From Butyricimonas sp. Marseille-P3923 (GTDB lineage Bacteria > Bacteroidota > Bacteroidia > Bacteroidales > Marinifilaceae): 64,000 nt of DNA. The translations under genes were made by a program, and so were the position numbers. Of the stretch, positions 18,703-28,377 are shown piece by piece. Location of the stretch: contig NZ_FXXL01000006.1 in NCBI RefSeq assembly GCF_900184685.1, positions 682,001 to 746,000 on the forward strand. The letters run 5' to 3'. Below the pieces are notes generated by a model. That model was not told the origin of the DNA, searched no databases, and was given only the letters and a program-made list of their open reading frames with translations. The stretch's first letter is position 1. Each line of letters starts with the position of its first letter.

Positions 18703-19416
18703 ATGAACATCTCTATCAATACCGCCCATAATGTAGCTATCAATTACACTCCCGCGGGAGTTATAGACCGTGTTTTAGCCACCATTATAGACTTTGCATT
18801 CCTATTCGGGTTGCTATTCATGAGCGCTATCGTGTTAGGCGCATTGAGTACTTTCATAGACATGGACTGGTTAATGTTCATTCTTGTATTTCTATTATCT
18901 CTCTATCATTTAATTTGTGAATACGCGTTCAACGGGCGTAGCCTCGGAAAATTTACCATGCGTCTTCAAGTAGTCAAACTAAACGGTAAAAAACTCACAT
19001 TCTGGGATTGTATGCTCCGTTGGATATTCCGTTTGATTGACATCACCATTTCCAGCGGAGCCGTTGCCCTTATATCCATCATTGTTTCCAAACACACGCA
19101 ACGTCTTGGAGATCTGGCAGCGGGGACAACCGTAATCCGTCACGAGAGAAGCGTCACGTTAAAACAGATGAGCCAGTACGATGCCCCGGAAGAATACGAG
19201 GTCGTGTTTCAACAAGCCGCTCTCCTTTCCGACAAAGATATCAAAATCATCAAAGACGTACTCCGTGAAGTAAACAGAAACAAAAATTACAACCTACTTG
19301 CCCCTTTGGCAAAAAAAATTAAAGAGGTAACAGGTATTGAAACCGATATGGTACCTCTCGACTTTGTAAAAACCATTTTAAAAGATTACACGCGCTTGGC
19401 AAATGGCAATGACTAA
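18703..19416 (+). CDS. RDD-family membrane protein
   Basis: Small integral membrane protein of the RDD family. An RDD-type span starts at GVIDRVLATIIDFAFLFGLLF, with Arg/Asp residues near the span edge; a second span follows near LMFILVFLLSLYHLICEY and a third around the IDITISSGAVALISIIV block. The hallmark QRLGDLAAGTTVI follows. The C-terminal 80 residues are soluble and basic. It faces away from the SpoIIM-like gene; the two families usually sit together. Confidence 0.9.
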   Translation: MNISINTAHNVAINYTPAGVIDRVLATIIDFAFLFGLLFMSAIVLGALSTFIDMDWLMFILVFLLSLYHLICEYAFNGRSLGKFTMRLQVVKLNGKKLTFWDCMLRWIFRLIDITISSGAVALISIIVSKHTQRLGDLAAGTTVIRHERSVTLKQMSQYDAPEEYEVVFQQAALLSDKDIKIIKDVLREVNRNKNYNLLAPLAKKIKEVTGIETDMVPLDFVKTILKDYTRLANGND

Positions 19417-20297
19417 AGACTCGCATCTTTAGCCGCTACCGTCTTTATCTCTTTCAGTACGTCTTCCAATAATTGTGACGTTCCTATTCTGAAATACTTC
19501 GGACTAATCCATGCTTCACCCAGCACGTGTTTCACGATTGTCAAATAACGAATAGCGTTTTGCACTTTCGTGATACCCCCGGCTACCTTTATTCCGACCA
19601 TTTTCCCTGTTTGAACATGGAATTGGCGCAAAGCCTCACAGATCACGTAAACCGCCTCCGGGGTAGCATTCATGGGCACCTTTCCCGTTGACGTCTTGAT
19701 AAAATCCGCCCCGGCGTATGCCCCGAGCAGAGAAGCATTGAATATACTTTCTATCGTCTTTAATTCTCCTGTTTCGAGAATCACTTTCAGCACGACTCCG
19801 GCACACGCTTCCCGAATAGCAACCAGCTCTTTATAAACTTGTTCGTAATTGCGTTCCAACACTTCCCCCACGGAAATAACCACGTCAATCTCGTCTGCCC
19901 CGGCGGCAATAGCCTCCTTACATTCGGCCAACTTCACATCGAGAAATGTCTGTGCGGCAGGAAAACAAGCCCCTACCACGGTCGTTTTGATCGGCGTACC
20001 CGCCAACCCTGCTTTCACGACTGGAGCGAAACGGGGAAAAACGCAAACAGAAGCCACGTCCGGCAACGTATTCTTCTTGATTTTCTTTAAAAGTTCTGTC
20101 ACAAAAGCAGTCACGGACTTTTCGGAGTCAGTCACTTTCAACGTCGTGTAATCCATACAAGAAACGCACAATTCGAAATTCTCGTTGCAATAAGCCGGAG
20201 CGATTTCTTTTTCAATCACGCCGTCCAACTCAAATTCGATACGATCTTCCAAATTTGAATACCCGTAAGCCGCCAATGTTTCCACTATATTCTCCAT
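19413..20297 (-). CDS. deoC: Deoxyribose-phosphate aldolase
   Basis: Cleaves 2-deoxyribose-5-phosphate to glyceraldehyde-3-phosphate and acetaldehyde in deoxynucleoside catabolism. The Schiff-base lysine lies in ADFIKTSTGK; EIDVVISVGEVL and GIKVAGGI complete the barrel signature. ATG at 20297 gives the usual N-terminus; an in-frame ATG at 20348 would add 17 poorly conserved residues. A -7 box lies upstream of both. Its 3' end overlaps that of the convergent RDD gene by 4 bp. Confidence 0.93.
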   Translation of the reverse strand: MENIVETLAAYGYSNLEDRIEFELDGVIEKEIAPAYCNENFELCVSCMDYTTLKVTDSEKSVTAFVTELLKKIKKNTLPDVASVCVFPRFAPVVKAGLAGTPIKTTVVGACFPAAQTFLDVKLAECKEAIAAGADEIDVVISVGEVLERNYEQVYKELVAIREACAGVVLKVILETGELKTIESIFNASLLGAYAGADFIKTSTGKVPMNATPEAVYVICEALRQFHVQTGKMVGIKVAGGITKVQNAIRYLTIVKHVLGEAWISPKYFRIGTSQLLEDVLKEIKTVAAKDASL

Positions 20298-20407
20298 ATA
20301 CTTTAATTTATTACTTAGGCTCCTCCCCCCATCTCTGTCTTCCTTCATACGAAAAAAATCACCACCGGGTTATGGCAATAACCCTTGTTCGTTTCCTTAA
20401 GCCAAGG

Positions 20408-20415
20408 CAAATTTA
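20408..20415 (-). promoter_or_regulatory. -7 promoter box of deoC
   Basis: The reverse strand reads TAAATTTG, matching TAnnTTTG. Confidence 0.45.
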
Positions 20416-20459
20416 CACAATGTTTGTGAGGTTTTAAAGTAAATCTCGCCCAAAATAAT

Positions 20460-20467
20460 TAATTTTG
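20460..20467 (+). promoter_or_regulatory. -7 promoter box of mutS
   Basis: TAATTTTG matches TAnnTTTG, 48 bases before the ATG at 20515. Confidence 0.45.
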
Positions 20468-20514
20468 GAAGGTGAAATTCAACCGAAATCTATAAGCTAA
20501 AGATAATAAAATAT

Positions 20515-23133
20515 ATGGCAAGCAAAACAGAAGAACAAACGACCCCGTTAATGCAGCAATATTATTCGGCAAAGGCAAAATATCCCGACGCGATCCTGTT
20601 ATATCGTATGGGTGACTTTTACGAAACCTTCGGCGAAGACGCCAAGCTCACCGCTAAAATTCTAGGCATCACCCTGACGAAACGTTCCCACGGCTCTCCC
20701 GGTGACGTCGAACTGGCAGGCTTCCCGTATCACGCCATAGACAACTACCTCCCGAAACTCGTGCGTGCGGGGCAACGTGTAGCCATTTGCGAACAATTGG
20801 AAGATCCCAAGAAAACCAAGAAACTCGTGAAAAGAGGCGTTATCGAATTGGTAACACCCGGTGTTTCCTACAACGAGAACACCATTGACAACAAAAATAA
20901 CGTTTTTCTCGCTGCCGTTTATTTTACCAAGACCAAAGCCGGCCTCTCCCTTCTGGATCTTTCCACGGGAGAATTTCTCACGACGGAAGGCACCCCGGCA
21001 ACCATGGACAAGATACTAAACAGTTTCCAGCCCAAGGAAGTTCTTTACCCCAAAGGCTCGGAAGCCCGTTTCAACGAAATCTTCGGTTCTAAATATTACA
21101 CGTACCCCATAGAAGAATGGTTCTTTGAAACCGAATCTTCAGCCGACCGATTGAAAAAACATTTCGAGGTCACCACCCTGAAAGGATTCGGGATCGACAA
21201 AATGGATTGCGGTATCTCTGCCGCCGGAGCCGTACTTTACTATCTTGATGCAACCAAACACGAACTTGTCGGACATATCACCTCGATCTCCCGTATCGAC
21301 GAATCGACCTGCGTATTGCTCGACCGGTTCACGTTGCGCAATCTCGAAATTCTGGACACGCTTCACGAGGGCGGACGCTCCTTGGCAGACATTATCGACA
21401 GAACCATCACCCCCATGGGCGGACGTACATTACGCCGCTGGCTCTGTATGCCCTTGAAAAATCCGGCAGAGATCAACGAACGTCTTGACATCGTGGAATG
21501 TTTCGTGAACCACGAGAACGAACGCTTGGAACTGGAACAAATACTTCGCACCATCGGCGATCTGGAACGTCTTGCTTCTAAAATTGCCGTCGGACGTATC
21601 TCCCCCCGGGAAATAGTTCAACTAAAAGTTGCATTACAAGCGATTAAACCGTTAAAAGGACAAGCCTTGGCTACGGGCAACGAGATTCTATGCAAATGGG
21701 TGGAACGACTCGATGACTGCGAAGAATTATACCAAAGAATAGAAAAAGACATCCGGGAAGACGCCCCCGCTTTGCTTAGCAAAGGCAACGTGATCGCCGA
21801 AGGCGTGAACGCGGAACTGGACGAATTGCGGAATATCTCTTCCCACGGGAAAGAACTCTTGTTGAAAATGCAGCAACGGGAAATCGAAAATACCGGAATC
21901 CCCACGCTGAAAATCAGCTTCAACAACGTGTTCGGGTACTATATCGAGGTCACCAGAATCCACACGCACAAAGTTCCCGAAACATGGATCCGCAAACAGA
22001 CGCTCGTCAATGCCGAACGTTACATCACCCCGGAATTAAAAGAATACGAGGAAAAGATACTGGGCGCCGAAGAACGGATTCAAACACTGGAAAGCGACAT
22101 CTACAACGAACTCATGGCAAAGGCAACGACATATATCCGCCCTATCCAACAGGATGCCCGGATCATATCGCATATCGATGCTTTAATCTCGTTTGCCAAC
22201 GTTGCCATAACCAACGACTACCATCGCCCGGAAATCAACGAATCATTCGTTATCGACATCAAAGCCGGACGCCACCCCGTGATCGAGAAACAATTGCCCC
22301 CGGGAGAAAATTACATCGACAACGATCTTTATCTGGATAACGAGAAACAACAAATCATTATCATCACCGGACCCAACATGGCAGGTAAATCCGCCCTCTT
22401 GCGGCAAACGGCACTCATCGTCATCATGGCACAAGCCGGATGTTTCGTCCCCGCCGCATCTGCCAAAATCGGGTATGTCGACAAGATTTTCACCCGTGTA
22501 GGAGCCTCTGACAATATTTCCCTCGGGGAATCCACCTTCATGGTCGAGATGAACGAGGCGGCAAACATACTAAACAACATCTCCGACCGCAGTCTTGTCC
22601 TCTTCGACGAGCTGGGACGGGGTACCTCTACTTACGACGGAATTTCCATCGCTTGGGCTATCGTGGAATTCCTGCACGAGAATCCCAAAAATAGAGCTAA
22701 AACACTATTTGCCACCCACTATCACGAACTGAACGAAATGGAAAGTTCCTTCCCCAAGATCAAGAACTTCAACGTGTCGGTGAAAGAAATCAGCAACAAG
22801 ATCGTATTTCTCCGCAAGTTAGTCAAGGGCGGCTCCAACCACTCCTTCGGAATCCAAGTCGGTAAAATGGCAGGACTGCCCCAATCCGTCATCAAACGCT
22901 CGTCCGAGATACTGAAACAACTTGAAAATGACCGTAATTCCAACGGAAACATACAAAAAAATGTAGCCAACATCGGCAACGAACGGGAAGGTATTCAATT
23001 AAGTTTCTTCCAGTTGGAAGACCCGGTGTTACTCCAAATCCGTGACGAAATCGCGGGACTCGACATCAACAGCTTAACCCCCTTGGAAGCCTTGAACAAA
23101 CTGAACGAAATCAAAAAAATTACGGGTATCTAA
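20515..23133 (+). CDS. mutS: DNA mismatch repair protein MutS
   Basis: Recognises mismatches and starts repair with MutL. The 872 aa are typical. The mismatch-binding domain contains [13 protein letters not shown] (the Phe-X-Glu motif is FYE), followed by connector, lever and clamp domains. The ATPase has Walker [14 protein letters not shown], the [15 protein letters not shown] stretch and Walker [17 protein letters not shown]. The C-terminal helix-turn-helix is also present. A single-gene unit with a strong terminator. Confidence 0.98.
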   Translation: MASKTEEQTTPLMQQYYSAKAKYPDAILLYRMGDFYETFGEDAKLTAKILGITLTKRSHGSPGDVELAGFPYHAIDNYLPKLVRAGQRVAICEQLEDPKKTKKLVKRGVIELVTPGVSYNENTIDNKNNVFLAAVYFTKTKAGLSLLDLSTGEFLTTEGTPATMDKILNSFQPKEVLYPKGSEARFNEIFGSKYYTYPIEEWFFETESSADRLKKHFEVTTLKGFGIDKMDCGISAAGAVLYYLDATKHELVGHITSISRIDESTCVLLDRFTLRNLEILDTLHEGGRSLADIIDRTITPMGGRTLRRWLCMPLKNPAEINERLDIVECFVNHENERLELEQILRTIGDLERLASKIAVGRISPREIVQLKVALQAIKPLKGQALATGNEILCKWVERLDDCEELYQRIEKDIREDAPALLSKGNVIAEGVNAELDELRNISSHGKELLLKMQQREIENTGIPTLKISFNNVFGYYIEVTRIHTHKVPETWIRKQTLVNAERYITPELKEYEEKILGAEERIQTLESDIYNELMAKATTYIRPIQQDARIISHIDALISFANVAITNDYHRPEINESFVIDIKAGRHPVIEKQLPPGENYIDNDLYLDNEKQQIIIITGPNMAGKSALLRQTALIVIMAQAGCFVPAASAKIGYVDKIFTRVGASDNISLGESTFMVEMNEAANILNNISDRSLVLFDELGRGTSTYDGISIAWAIVEFLHENPKNRAKTLFATHYHELNEMESSFPKIKNFNVSVKEISNKIVFLRKLVKGGSNHSFGIQVGKMAGLPQSVIKRSSEILKQLENDRNSNGNIQKNVANIGNEREGIQLSFFQLEDPVLLQIRDEIAGLDINSLTPLEALNKLNEIKKITGI

Positions 23134-23140
23134 GAGATAA

Positions 23141-23171
23141 AAGCCCTAAAAGTCAAATGCTTTTAGGGCTT
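23141..23171 (+). terminator. Terminator of mutS (probably bidirectional)
   Basis: AAGCCCTAAAAG (23141-23152) pairs with CTTTTAGGGCTT (23160-23171) around TCAAATG, then a T-rich stretch. The convergent gene ends at 23179, so the hairpin can serve both. Confidence 0.85.
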
Positions 23172-23178
23172 CTTTATA

Positions 23179-26100
23179 TTATTTTACCTTTACCCATTTC
23201 ACGGCATCGGCTACTACCATTTGAAAATACGTACTACGATATTTCTTAACCTCAATGGGAGCTACTCCCCGGTCGTCCAACACGACACGGGATTCCCCTT
23301 CCGGTAGAGTAAATCTGCCCAATGATACCCAAGCTTCTTCTTCCGGTAGGGTAAATTTGGTCGGCAACCAATCTCCTTCTTGAACTTCGAGAACAATTTC
23401 CTCTTTTCCTTCTGCTGTATAGACGGTATAGTAGTTTTTCATCCCGGGGTGATCCGTTGCATAAATCTGTCCCTCAACGACTTCACTAAGATGAGGTCTA
23501 TAGATAAATATCTCATATTTTCCTGCTTCCGGAAGATTTGCCACCCATTCCGCTTTAAACTTTCCCGAGCCGGCTTTTTTTACAAAAGCACCGCGAATAT
23601 GATCACCGCAAAATTCTTGTGTTATAGCAAGACTCCACTCGTTAGCTTTAACAGAACTGAAGCGCAAATATTCCCTCTCGTCCCCTTTTTTGAGCAGATC
23701 GGTCAATCGTTTTCGATTATCCGCCGAGTCAATCAAATGAAAATTTTCGTCCCCGTTATCAACAATGATCTCTCCCGGGCGGTAAAATTGATTTCTCTCG
23801 AGCAAGGTGACTTCTTCACTGGGTACAGATCCTGACAATGGAGAGTCTCCATGATTAAATGAAATATCTTTTGGGAAATTCCCCGAAAAATTAGTGCTCA
23901 ATCGCAACTCATCTTCTATATCTTCATGCATGATAATTCGCTTGCATTCCCTAGGTTTAATCAGGTAACTTCTACGGTAGCAGATTGTTGCACCACCGAT
24001 TCGACTTTCACGGGTAATGAGCGAAACAACACCATCCGTTTCTCCGAAATTACCCACTTTAAAATCAATGATTTGCGTATCTTCCGTCGTTTTGCGGGTT
24101 TCATCCTTTATCGTCAACAATGGAATCCGGCGCCCCGTGTACCACTCGTCCATGTATGCTTTAATATTCTGACCGAAACGCTGTTCAAAGCCTTCGATAA
24201 ACGAATCGAAATTGACTTCCCGGAAACGAGTACTTGCATTAAATTCCTGCATGAACCGGGTTAAAGAATCCCATGTGGTTATTGTTGTAAGATAGCCTAA
24301 TAAATAAGAAACCTTTAAAGAAATAACGGAACTTTGTTCCCTGCTGTATCCTTCCGTGATAATTCCTTCTAATCCCTTCTCGGCAATACGATTTATCATT
24401 TTCGGAGTCACGTCACCTCTAATTTCTTTTGGATTCATCATTTGCCTGAATATTTGGTCTATACCCTGATACGTGTCAGACGTGAGGCTGCTACTATAAT
24501 CCGAAAAAATATGTCCTATGCCTATCCGGTCTAAAATGAAAGGTATCTTATAGGTCAACAGGAAATCTTGCACGCTTATGCCTCTGTCTGGCTGACCGGT
24601 AAAAGTACTGAGACACGTGGTCTCAACCTTGTATAATCTTTCACCGAAAAGTGCTATTTCCGGTTGAACATTATCTCTGAATGAATATGAGCCTGAAAGG
24701 TACAAGGATGCAGGAACTTCGACCAATTTCAAATACTTAAAGGGGTAAGGATTGGGTTTGCCCTCCTCGATAATATCCTTGCATTGCTTTGATATTTCCG
24801 TTAACTTTTTCTCTCGGTTCGGATTATCTTTTTTCAGTGCTTCCCACTCATCGAAATAATTCATGTAGAAATCATTTCCCGGGTACGTGTAAAACTCCAC
24901 GGCAATCGAATCGATGGCGATCGCCCTTTTCTCGTATTTCCCCATGCAAAGAGTCAACTCGGTCAAATCTTGTAAATTATTGAACGTAACGTTATCTCCT
25001 TCTTTCATGGGTTCTCCTTGTGATAAAACGGTCATTCCTCCCGAATTCTCAACATGAAGGGTGTAACTTGTGAAATTAATCTCTTTAGACGCTTGAAATT
25101 CGACGGGAGGAACTGTCGTCGGGTACCACATCACTTCCGGTACAAGTAACGTGAATCCGTTGGAAACAAAAGCCCTGCGTTTGCCATAATTTTCATGGTA
25201 TGAATAAGGAATGTCGAAAGAGAAGAAATTCTCGTCGGAAACATTTATCTGGTAAACATCCTCATCAATGCCTCCCTCGTAGTCCATCGCTAATTCGATA
25301 CATTCACCGGGAACCAAGGGACGTTCGATGATAATGATCTGGTGCTCCCTGCGAAAAGGAATATTTTGTCCGTCGGATTCAATCTTGTTAATTTTCAGTC
25401 CCGGGTTCAAAAAGAGTAAAAACTGATCCATTTTTACTTTTTTCTGGTTTTGGATACTCATCCGGCTTGTTACCGAGAACTGATCTCCCCCGGGACGATA
25501 CACGAGGTCATGCGTGAGCACGCGTGCCGTGGGATATTCGTTGTATGCAAGAAACGCTTCGCGATACGCGATTCTGTTGTTCAAGCGGGTTTGAAACTTA
25601 TTAATATAAATATACCCTAACCCGAAGGAAAACACCAAAAGCAGAGTCGCGGAAATGATAAAATAAGGTTTCCGACGAGGGGCTTCGGGCAACCTCTTCA
25701 TAAGAGAAACGGAGAAATAAAACAAACTGATTCCCAATAGTAAAAAAGCGCCTCGCTGGAGCAAGTAATCCCCTGTACCCGTGAACCCGATCATGGTGGA
25801 AAAAACATCCGTCTGCAAACTCCCCCGGAAATCCAGCACCCCGTGAAGAGGGGTTATCAAAAAACTGTACGAGAAATAGAGAAAACCGATTAGGATAAAC
25901 CAACTGATAAACGAGAGTTTGACCAACCTGTTTACAAACAAAGATAATCCGGTGATAAAAACGAGCGAGGGTAACACGCGCGTGAGGAGATAAAAAAGAT
26001 ATACCCAGAGATTAACAGGCGAGTCGGGAATGGCTATATTGATAAGTACACAAGCAATCATGAAAATCACATCTACAACCAAAAACGGTATAAGAACACC

Positions 26101-26424
26101 TAAAAATCCCCCGAGAAGAGATTGTTCATTACCGATAGGTCGAGCAGAAAGTACCTCCCGGGTTTCCGCTTTCCTTTGCTTCCTTGTGATATCACAGATA
26201 ATAAAAGTAACGATTAATGATTGAAATAGATTCAAAAAGTAAATTCCACGTAAAGGCATAGAAGATGCAAATACAACGTCCTTCCACAAAAGCCAATCCC
26301 GTTCCCACGGGACGAGAATACCTAATATACACAAAACCCCGAGAATGAAGAAATAAAATAACCAATTTCTTCTTACCAGCTTGCTCTCGTAAGAGATAGC
26401 TGCTTTTAAAGCTGTTGTTTCCAT
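23179..26424 (-). CDS. Fusion of ABC-2-type permease, M1-peptidase-like region and golvesin-like C-terminal domain
   Basis: Large membrane protein of 1081 aa. ATG at 26424 is chosen because the longer frame to 26541 would start inside the upstream terminator palindrome, while a TTG-N19-TATATTTG promoter lies at 26453-26482. Residues about 18-275 carry about seven spans with the ABC-2-like turn KAETREVLSARPIGNEQ. Residues about 276-900 form an extracytoplasmic region resembling M1 aminopeptidases (PFKYLKLVEVP, then NVQPEIALFGE), but no HEXXH zinc motif is present, so it is probably not an active peptidase. The last 130 residues, ending ADAVKWVKV, resemble the golvesin/xanthan-lyase carbohydrate-binding-like domain. 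No ABC ATPase gene is adjacent. Function unknown. Confidence 0.75.
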   Translation of the reverse strand: METTALKAAISYESKLVRRNWLFYFFILGVLCILGILVPWERDWLLWKDVVFASSMPLRGIYFLNLFQSLIVTFIICDITRKQRKAETREVLSARPIGNEQSLLGGFLGVLIPFLVVDVIFMIACVLINIAIPDSPVNLWVYLFYLLTRVLPSLVFITGLSLFVNRLVKLSFISWFILIGFLYFSYSFLITPLHGVLDFRGSLQTDVFSTMIGFTGTGDYLLQRGAFLLLGISLFYFSVSLMKRLPEAPRRKPYFIISATLLLVFSFGLGYIYINKFQTRLNNRIAYREAFLAYNEYPTARVLTHDLVYRPGGDQFSVTSRMSIQNQKKVKMDQFLLFLNPGLKINKIESDGQNIPFRREHQIIIIERPLVPGECIELAMDYEGGIDEDVYQINVSDENFFSFDIPYSYHENYGKRRAFVSNGFTLLVPEVMWYPTTVPPVEFQASKEINFTSYTLHVENSGGMTVLSQGEPMKEGDNVTFNNLQDLTELTLCMGKYEKRAIAIDSIAVEFYTYPGNDFYMNYFDEWEALKKDNPNREKKLTEISKQCKDIIEEGKPNPYPFKYLKLVEVPASLYLSGSYSFRDNVQPEIALFGERLYKVETTCLSTFTGQPDRGISVQDFLLTYKIPFILDRIGIGHIFSDYSSSLTSDTYQGIDQIFRQMMNPKEIRGDVTPKMINRIAEKGLEGIITEGYSREQSSVISLKVSYLLGYLTTITTWDSLTRFMQEFNASTRFREVNFDSFIEGFEQRFGQNIKAYMDEWYTGRRIPLLTIKDETRKTTEDTQIIDFKVGNFGETDGVVSLITRESRIGGATICYRRSYLIKPRECKRIIMHEDIEDELRLSTNFSGNFPKDISFNHGDSPLSGSVPSEEVTLLERNQFYRPGEIIVDNGDENFHLIDSADNRKRLTDLLKKGDEREYLRFSSVKANEWSLAITQEFCGDHIRGAFVKKAGSGKFKAEWVANLPEAGKYEIFIYRPHLSEVVEGQIYATDHPGMKNYYTVYTAEGKEEIVLEVQEGDWLPTKFTLPEEEAWVSLGRFTLPEGESRVVLDDRGVAPIEVKKYRSTYFQMVVADAVKWVKVK

Positions 26425-26452
26425 TATTGTAAGATTTATTTTTAGTACGAAA

Positions 26453-26482
26453 CAAATATATAAACAAAATAGTGTTATACAA
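26453..26482 (-). promoter_or_regulatory. Promoter of the permease/M1-like fusion gene
   Basis: The reverse strand reads TATATTTG (plus 26453-26460) with TTG about 19 bases upstream, downstream of the 40-bp palindrome. It supports a start at 26424. Confidence 0.5.
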
Positions 26483-26520
26483 CAGATAATAGTGTAAAAA
26501 ACGAAGAACCCACCCCATAA

Positions 26521-26560
26521 ATTAAGCCCCACAAGTTTCATGAAACTTGTGGGGCTTAAT
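26521..26560 (-). terminator. Perfect 40-bp palindrome, terminator of the cyclophilin gene
   Basis: The two 20-base halves are exact reverse complements (each half includes AAGCCCCACAAGTTTCA or its complement). It begins 24 bases past the leftward cyclophilin stop. Probable strong terminator separating it from the next leftward gene. Confidence 0.8.
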
Positions 26561-26583
26561 CCATTATATTATATAATCTATTC

Positions 26584-27387
26584 TTACTCCTTCCTCACGC
26601 TATAAATCACCACATCTTTCTCCGGGCGATCGGCACTTCCCGTTTTCACGGCTGCAATTTTATCTACCACGTCCAATCCCTCGATCACCTCCCCGAAAAC
26701 CGTGTATTGCCCGTCCAAATGCGGCGTACCGCCAACCGTCGTGTAAGCCTTTTTCTGTTCTTCGGACAATACCAATTCCTCGTCGGCAAACAGACTGTCA
26801 CACTCTTGCGTCAATTTCTCCGACAAGGTAGCAAGACCGGCAGTGTCGTTCGCTTCCTGCAAACGCTCCAATTCGCTTACATATTTCATCTTTAATTGGT
26901 TATACAATGCCAGTTTACGTCTTCCGTTAATACTTTGCACCATGGTTTCCAACTCTTCCGGTTCATAAACCCGCCCTTGAACGATATAGAATTGTGCCCC
27001 GCTGGAACCGCGTTCCGGGTTTACTTGATCGCCTTCACGAGCCGCGGCAAGCGCTCCCTTCTTGTGAAAATATTCCGGCACACGGAATTCCGCGTCCACC
27101 CGATAGCCGACATCCCCCTCGCCCAACATCACGTCCGGCGCTGCATTCTTGGACGTGGGGTCACCACCTTGAATCATAAAGTGGTTTATCACCCTGTGAA
27201 ACAACAAACTGTCATAGAAATTCTCTTTCACCAACTTCAAAAAATTATCCCGGTGTTTGGGAGTATTCTCGTACAAACGAATCCGGATATCACCATAATT
27301 CGTGGAAATTTTCACGACAGGTTCAGCCTCCTCCTTACAGGAAGAAACCATCACCAAAAGCAACAAAACGCCAATAATCTTATTCAT
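26584..27387 (-). CDS. Cyclophilin-type peptidyl-prolyl isomerase lipoprotein
   Basis: Catalyses cis-trans isomerisation of proline bonds in exported proteins. The signal peptide MNKIIGVLLLLVMVSSC ends at a lipobox cysteine, so it is a lipoprotein. Cyclophilin motifs are FHRVINHFMIQGGDP, NPERGSSGAQFYIVQG and LDGQYTVFGEVIEGLDVV. Between the last two is a charged helical insert of about 65 residues (about 140-205), longer than in simple cyclophilins but common in Bacteroidota. Confidence 0.93.
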   Translation of the reverse strand: MNKIIGVLLLLVMVSSCKEEAEPVVKISTNYGDIRIRLYENTPKHRDNFLKLVKENFYDSLLFHRVINHFMIQGGDPTSKNAAPDVMLGEGDVGYRVDAEFRVPEYFHKKGALAAAREGDQVNPERGSSGAQFYIVQGRVYEPEELETMVQSINGRRKLALYNQLKMKYVSELERLQEANDTAGLATLSEKLTQECDSLFADEELVLSEEQKKAYTTVGGTPHLDGQYTVFGEVIEGLDVVDKIAAVKTGSADRPEKDVVIYSVRKE

Positions 27388-27423
27388 AATCGGTAGTTAA
27401 ATTAGAAATTCTTACTTTCCACG

Positions 27424-27431
27424 CAAAAATA
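27424..27431 (-). promoter_or_regulatory. -7 promoter box of the cyclophilin gene
   Basis: The reverse strand reads TATTTTTG, matching TAnnTTTG, 37 bases before the ATG. Confidence 0.45.
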
Positions 27432-27500
27432 GAGGAAAATACTTTATTAACAATAAATTTGTTCGTATCTTGGCATGATAAATTATAAATTTCACGAAGT

Positions 27501-27905
27501 ATGAAAGCGTATTTATTTCTCACGATTGCTGTTCTAGCCGCTTTTTTCTCCTCATGCACGGAGAAAACCACTAAAAAAGAAACCGTTCAGACTGTTCAGA
27601 AAGAAACGGTTATCATCCGGGACACTGTTTACATAAACAAGGAAGAGCCAAAAACGACCTCCGTAAAAGAAGCTCCCGCTTATTTCCTTATTGCCGGATG
27701 TTTTGAATACAAAAGCAACGCGGACCGCCTACGCGAGAAACTTCAAAAAGAAGGATACCCAAACGCATTAGTCATGCCCTATTTTGAAAACCTGTATCTG
27801 GTCGCTTACGAGGGATACGCCACTCACAAAGAGGCCGTTGCCGCTGCCCGGCAACTCCACAAGATTCCCGGCAATGAAGAAGCATGGATACATCCTGTCA
27901 AATAA
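27501..27905 (+). CDS. SPOR-domain lipoprotein
   Basis: Small lipoprotein (134 aa) with a signal ending FFSSC and a C-terminal SPOR domain at about 65-130 (AYFLIAGCFEYKSNADRLREKLQKEGYP then NLYLVAYEGYATHKEAVAAARQL). SPOR domains bind glycan strands stripped of stem peptides, typically at the division septum. A second SPOR lipoprotein follows after 10 bp, so the pair is co-transcribed. Confidence 0.88.
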   Translation: MKAYLFLTIAVLAAFFSSCTEKTTKKETVQTVQKETVIIRDTVYINKEEPKTTSVKEAPAYFLIAGCFEYKSNADRLREKLQKEGYPNALVMPYFENLYLVAYEGYATHKEAVAAARQLHKIPGNEEAWIHPVK

Positions 27906-27915
27906 TTGAACGACT

Positions 27916-28377
27916 ATGAAATTCGTGTTATTCCTGTCATTTATCGCGTTGCTCACCCTCGTCGGTTGTCAACGCGATAAAATGAATCCTAAAAACCTGA
28001 CAACCGTTAATGTCAAGCGAGAACTGAGCGTGACTCCCGCCAAGGCAACAGCCGCCGCCAAGAGTACGGAAGAAACACCCGTGCCGCCGACGGAAGCACA
28101 ACCTTCCGCGACACCTCAAACGACAACAACGGAAAAACCTGCAACACCGACAAAAAGCTACCACATCATCGTGGCAAGCCATCCCCGCGAAAGCCTCGCG
28201 CAGGAAGATGTCGCACGGTTAAAAGCACAGGGATACACCGACGTGCGAATCATCACGAAAGACCAACGCTACCGGGTAAGTATAGCGAACAATCCCGACA
28301 AACAGGAAGCCACAAGGCAAAGGGACGAACTGGCTCGCCGCTTGAAACAGGATGATATCTGGATTACCCTTTATTAA
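27916..28377 (+). CDS. SPOR-domain lipoprotein
   Basis: Lipoprotein (153 aa) with lipobox LTLVGC, a low-complexity Thr/Pro/Ala/Glu linker (about 35-80) and a SPOR domain at about 82-153 (YHIIVASHPRESLAQEDVARLKAQGY). Same probable septal-peptidoglycan role as its neighbour, with a longer linker that could reach through the periplasm. Its 3' end overlaps the convergent membrane gene by 14 bp. Confidence 0.86.
   Translation: MKFVLFLSFIALLTLVGCQRDKMNPKNLTTVNVKRELSVTPAKATAAAKSTEETPVPPTEAQPSATPQTTTTEKPATPTKSYHIIVASHPRESLAQEDVARLKAQGYTDVRIITKDQRYRVSIANNPDKQEATRQRDELARRLKQDDIWITLY

Noticed and set aside
26425-26541. Longer N-terminus of the permease fusion
   Set aside because: The extension begins within the 40-bp terminator palindrome and crosses a promoter; ATG at 26424 is better.
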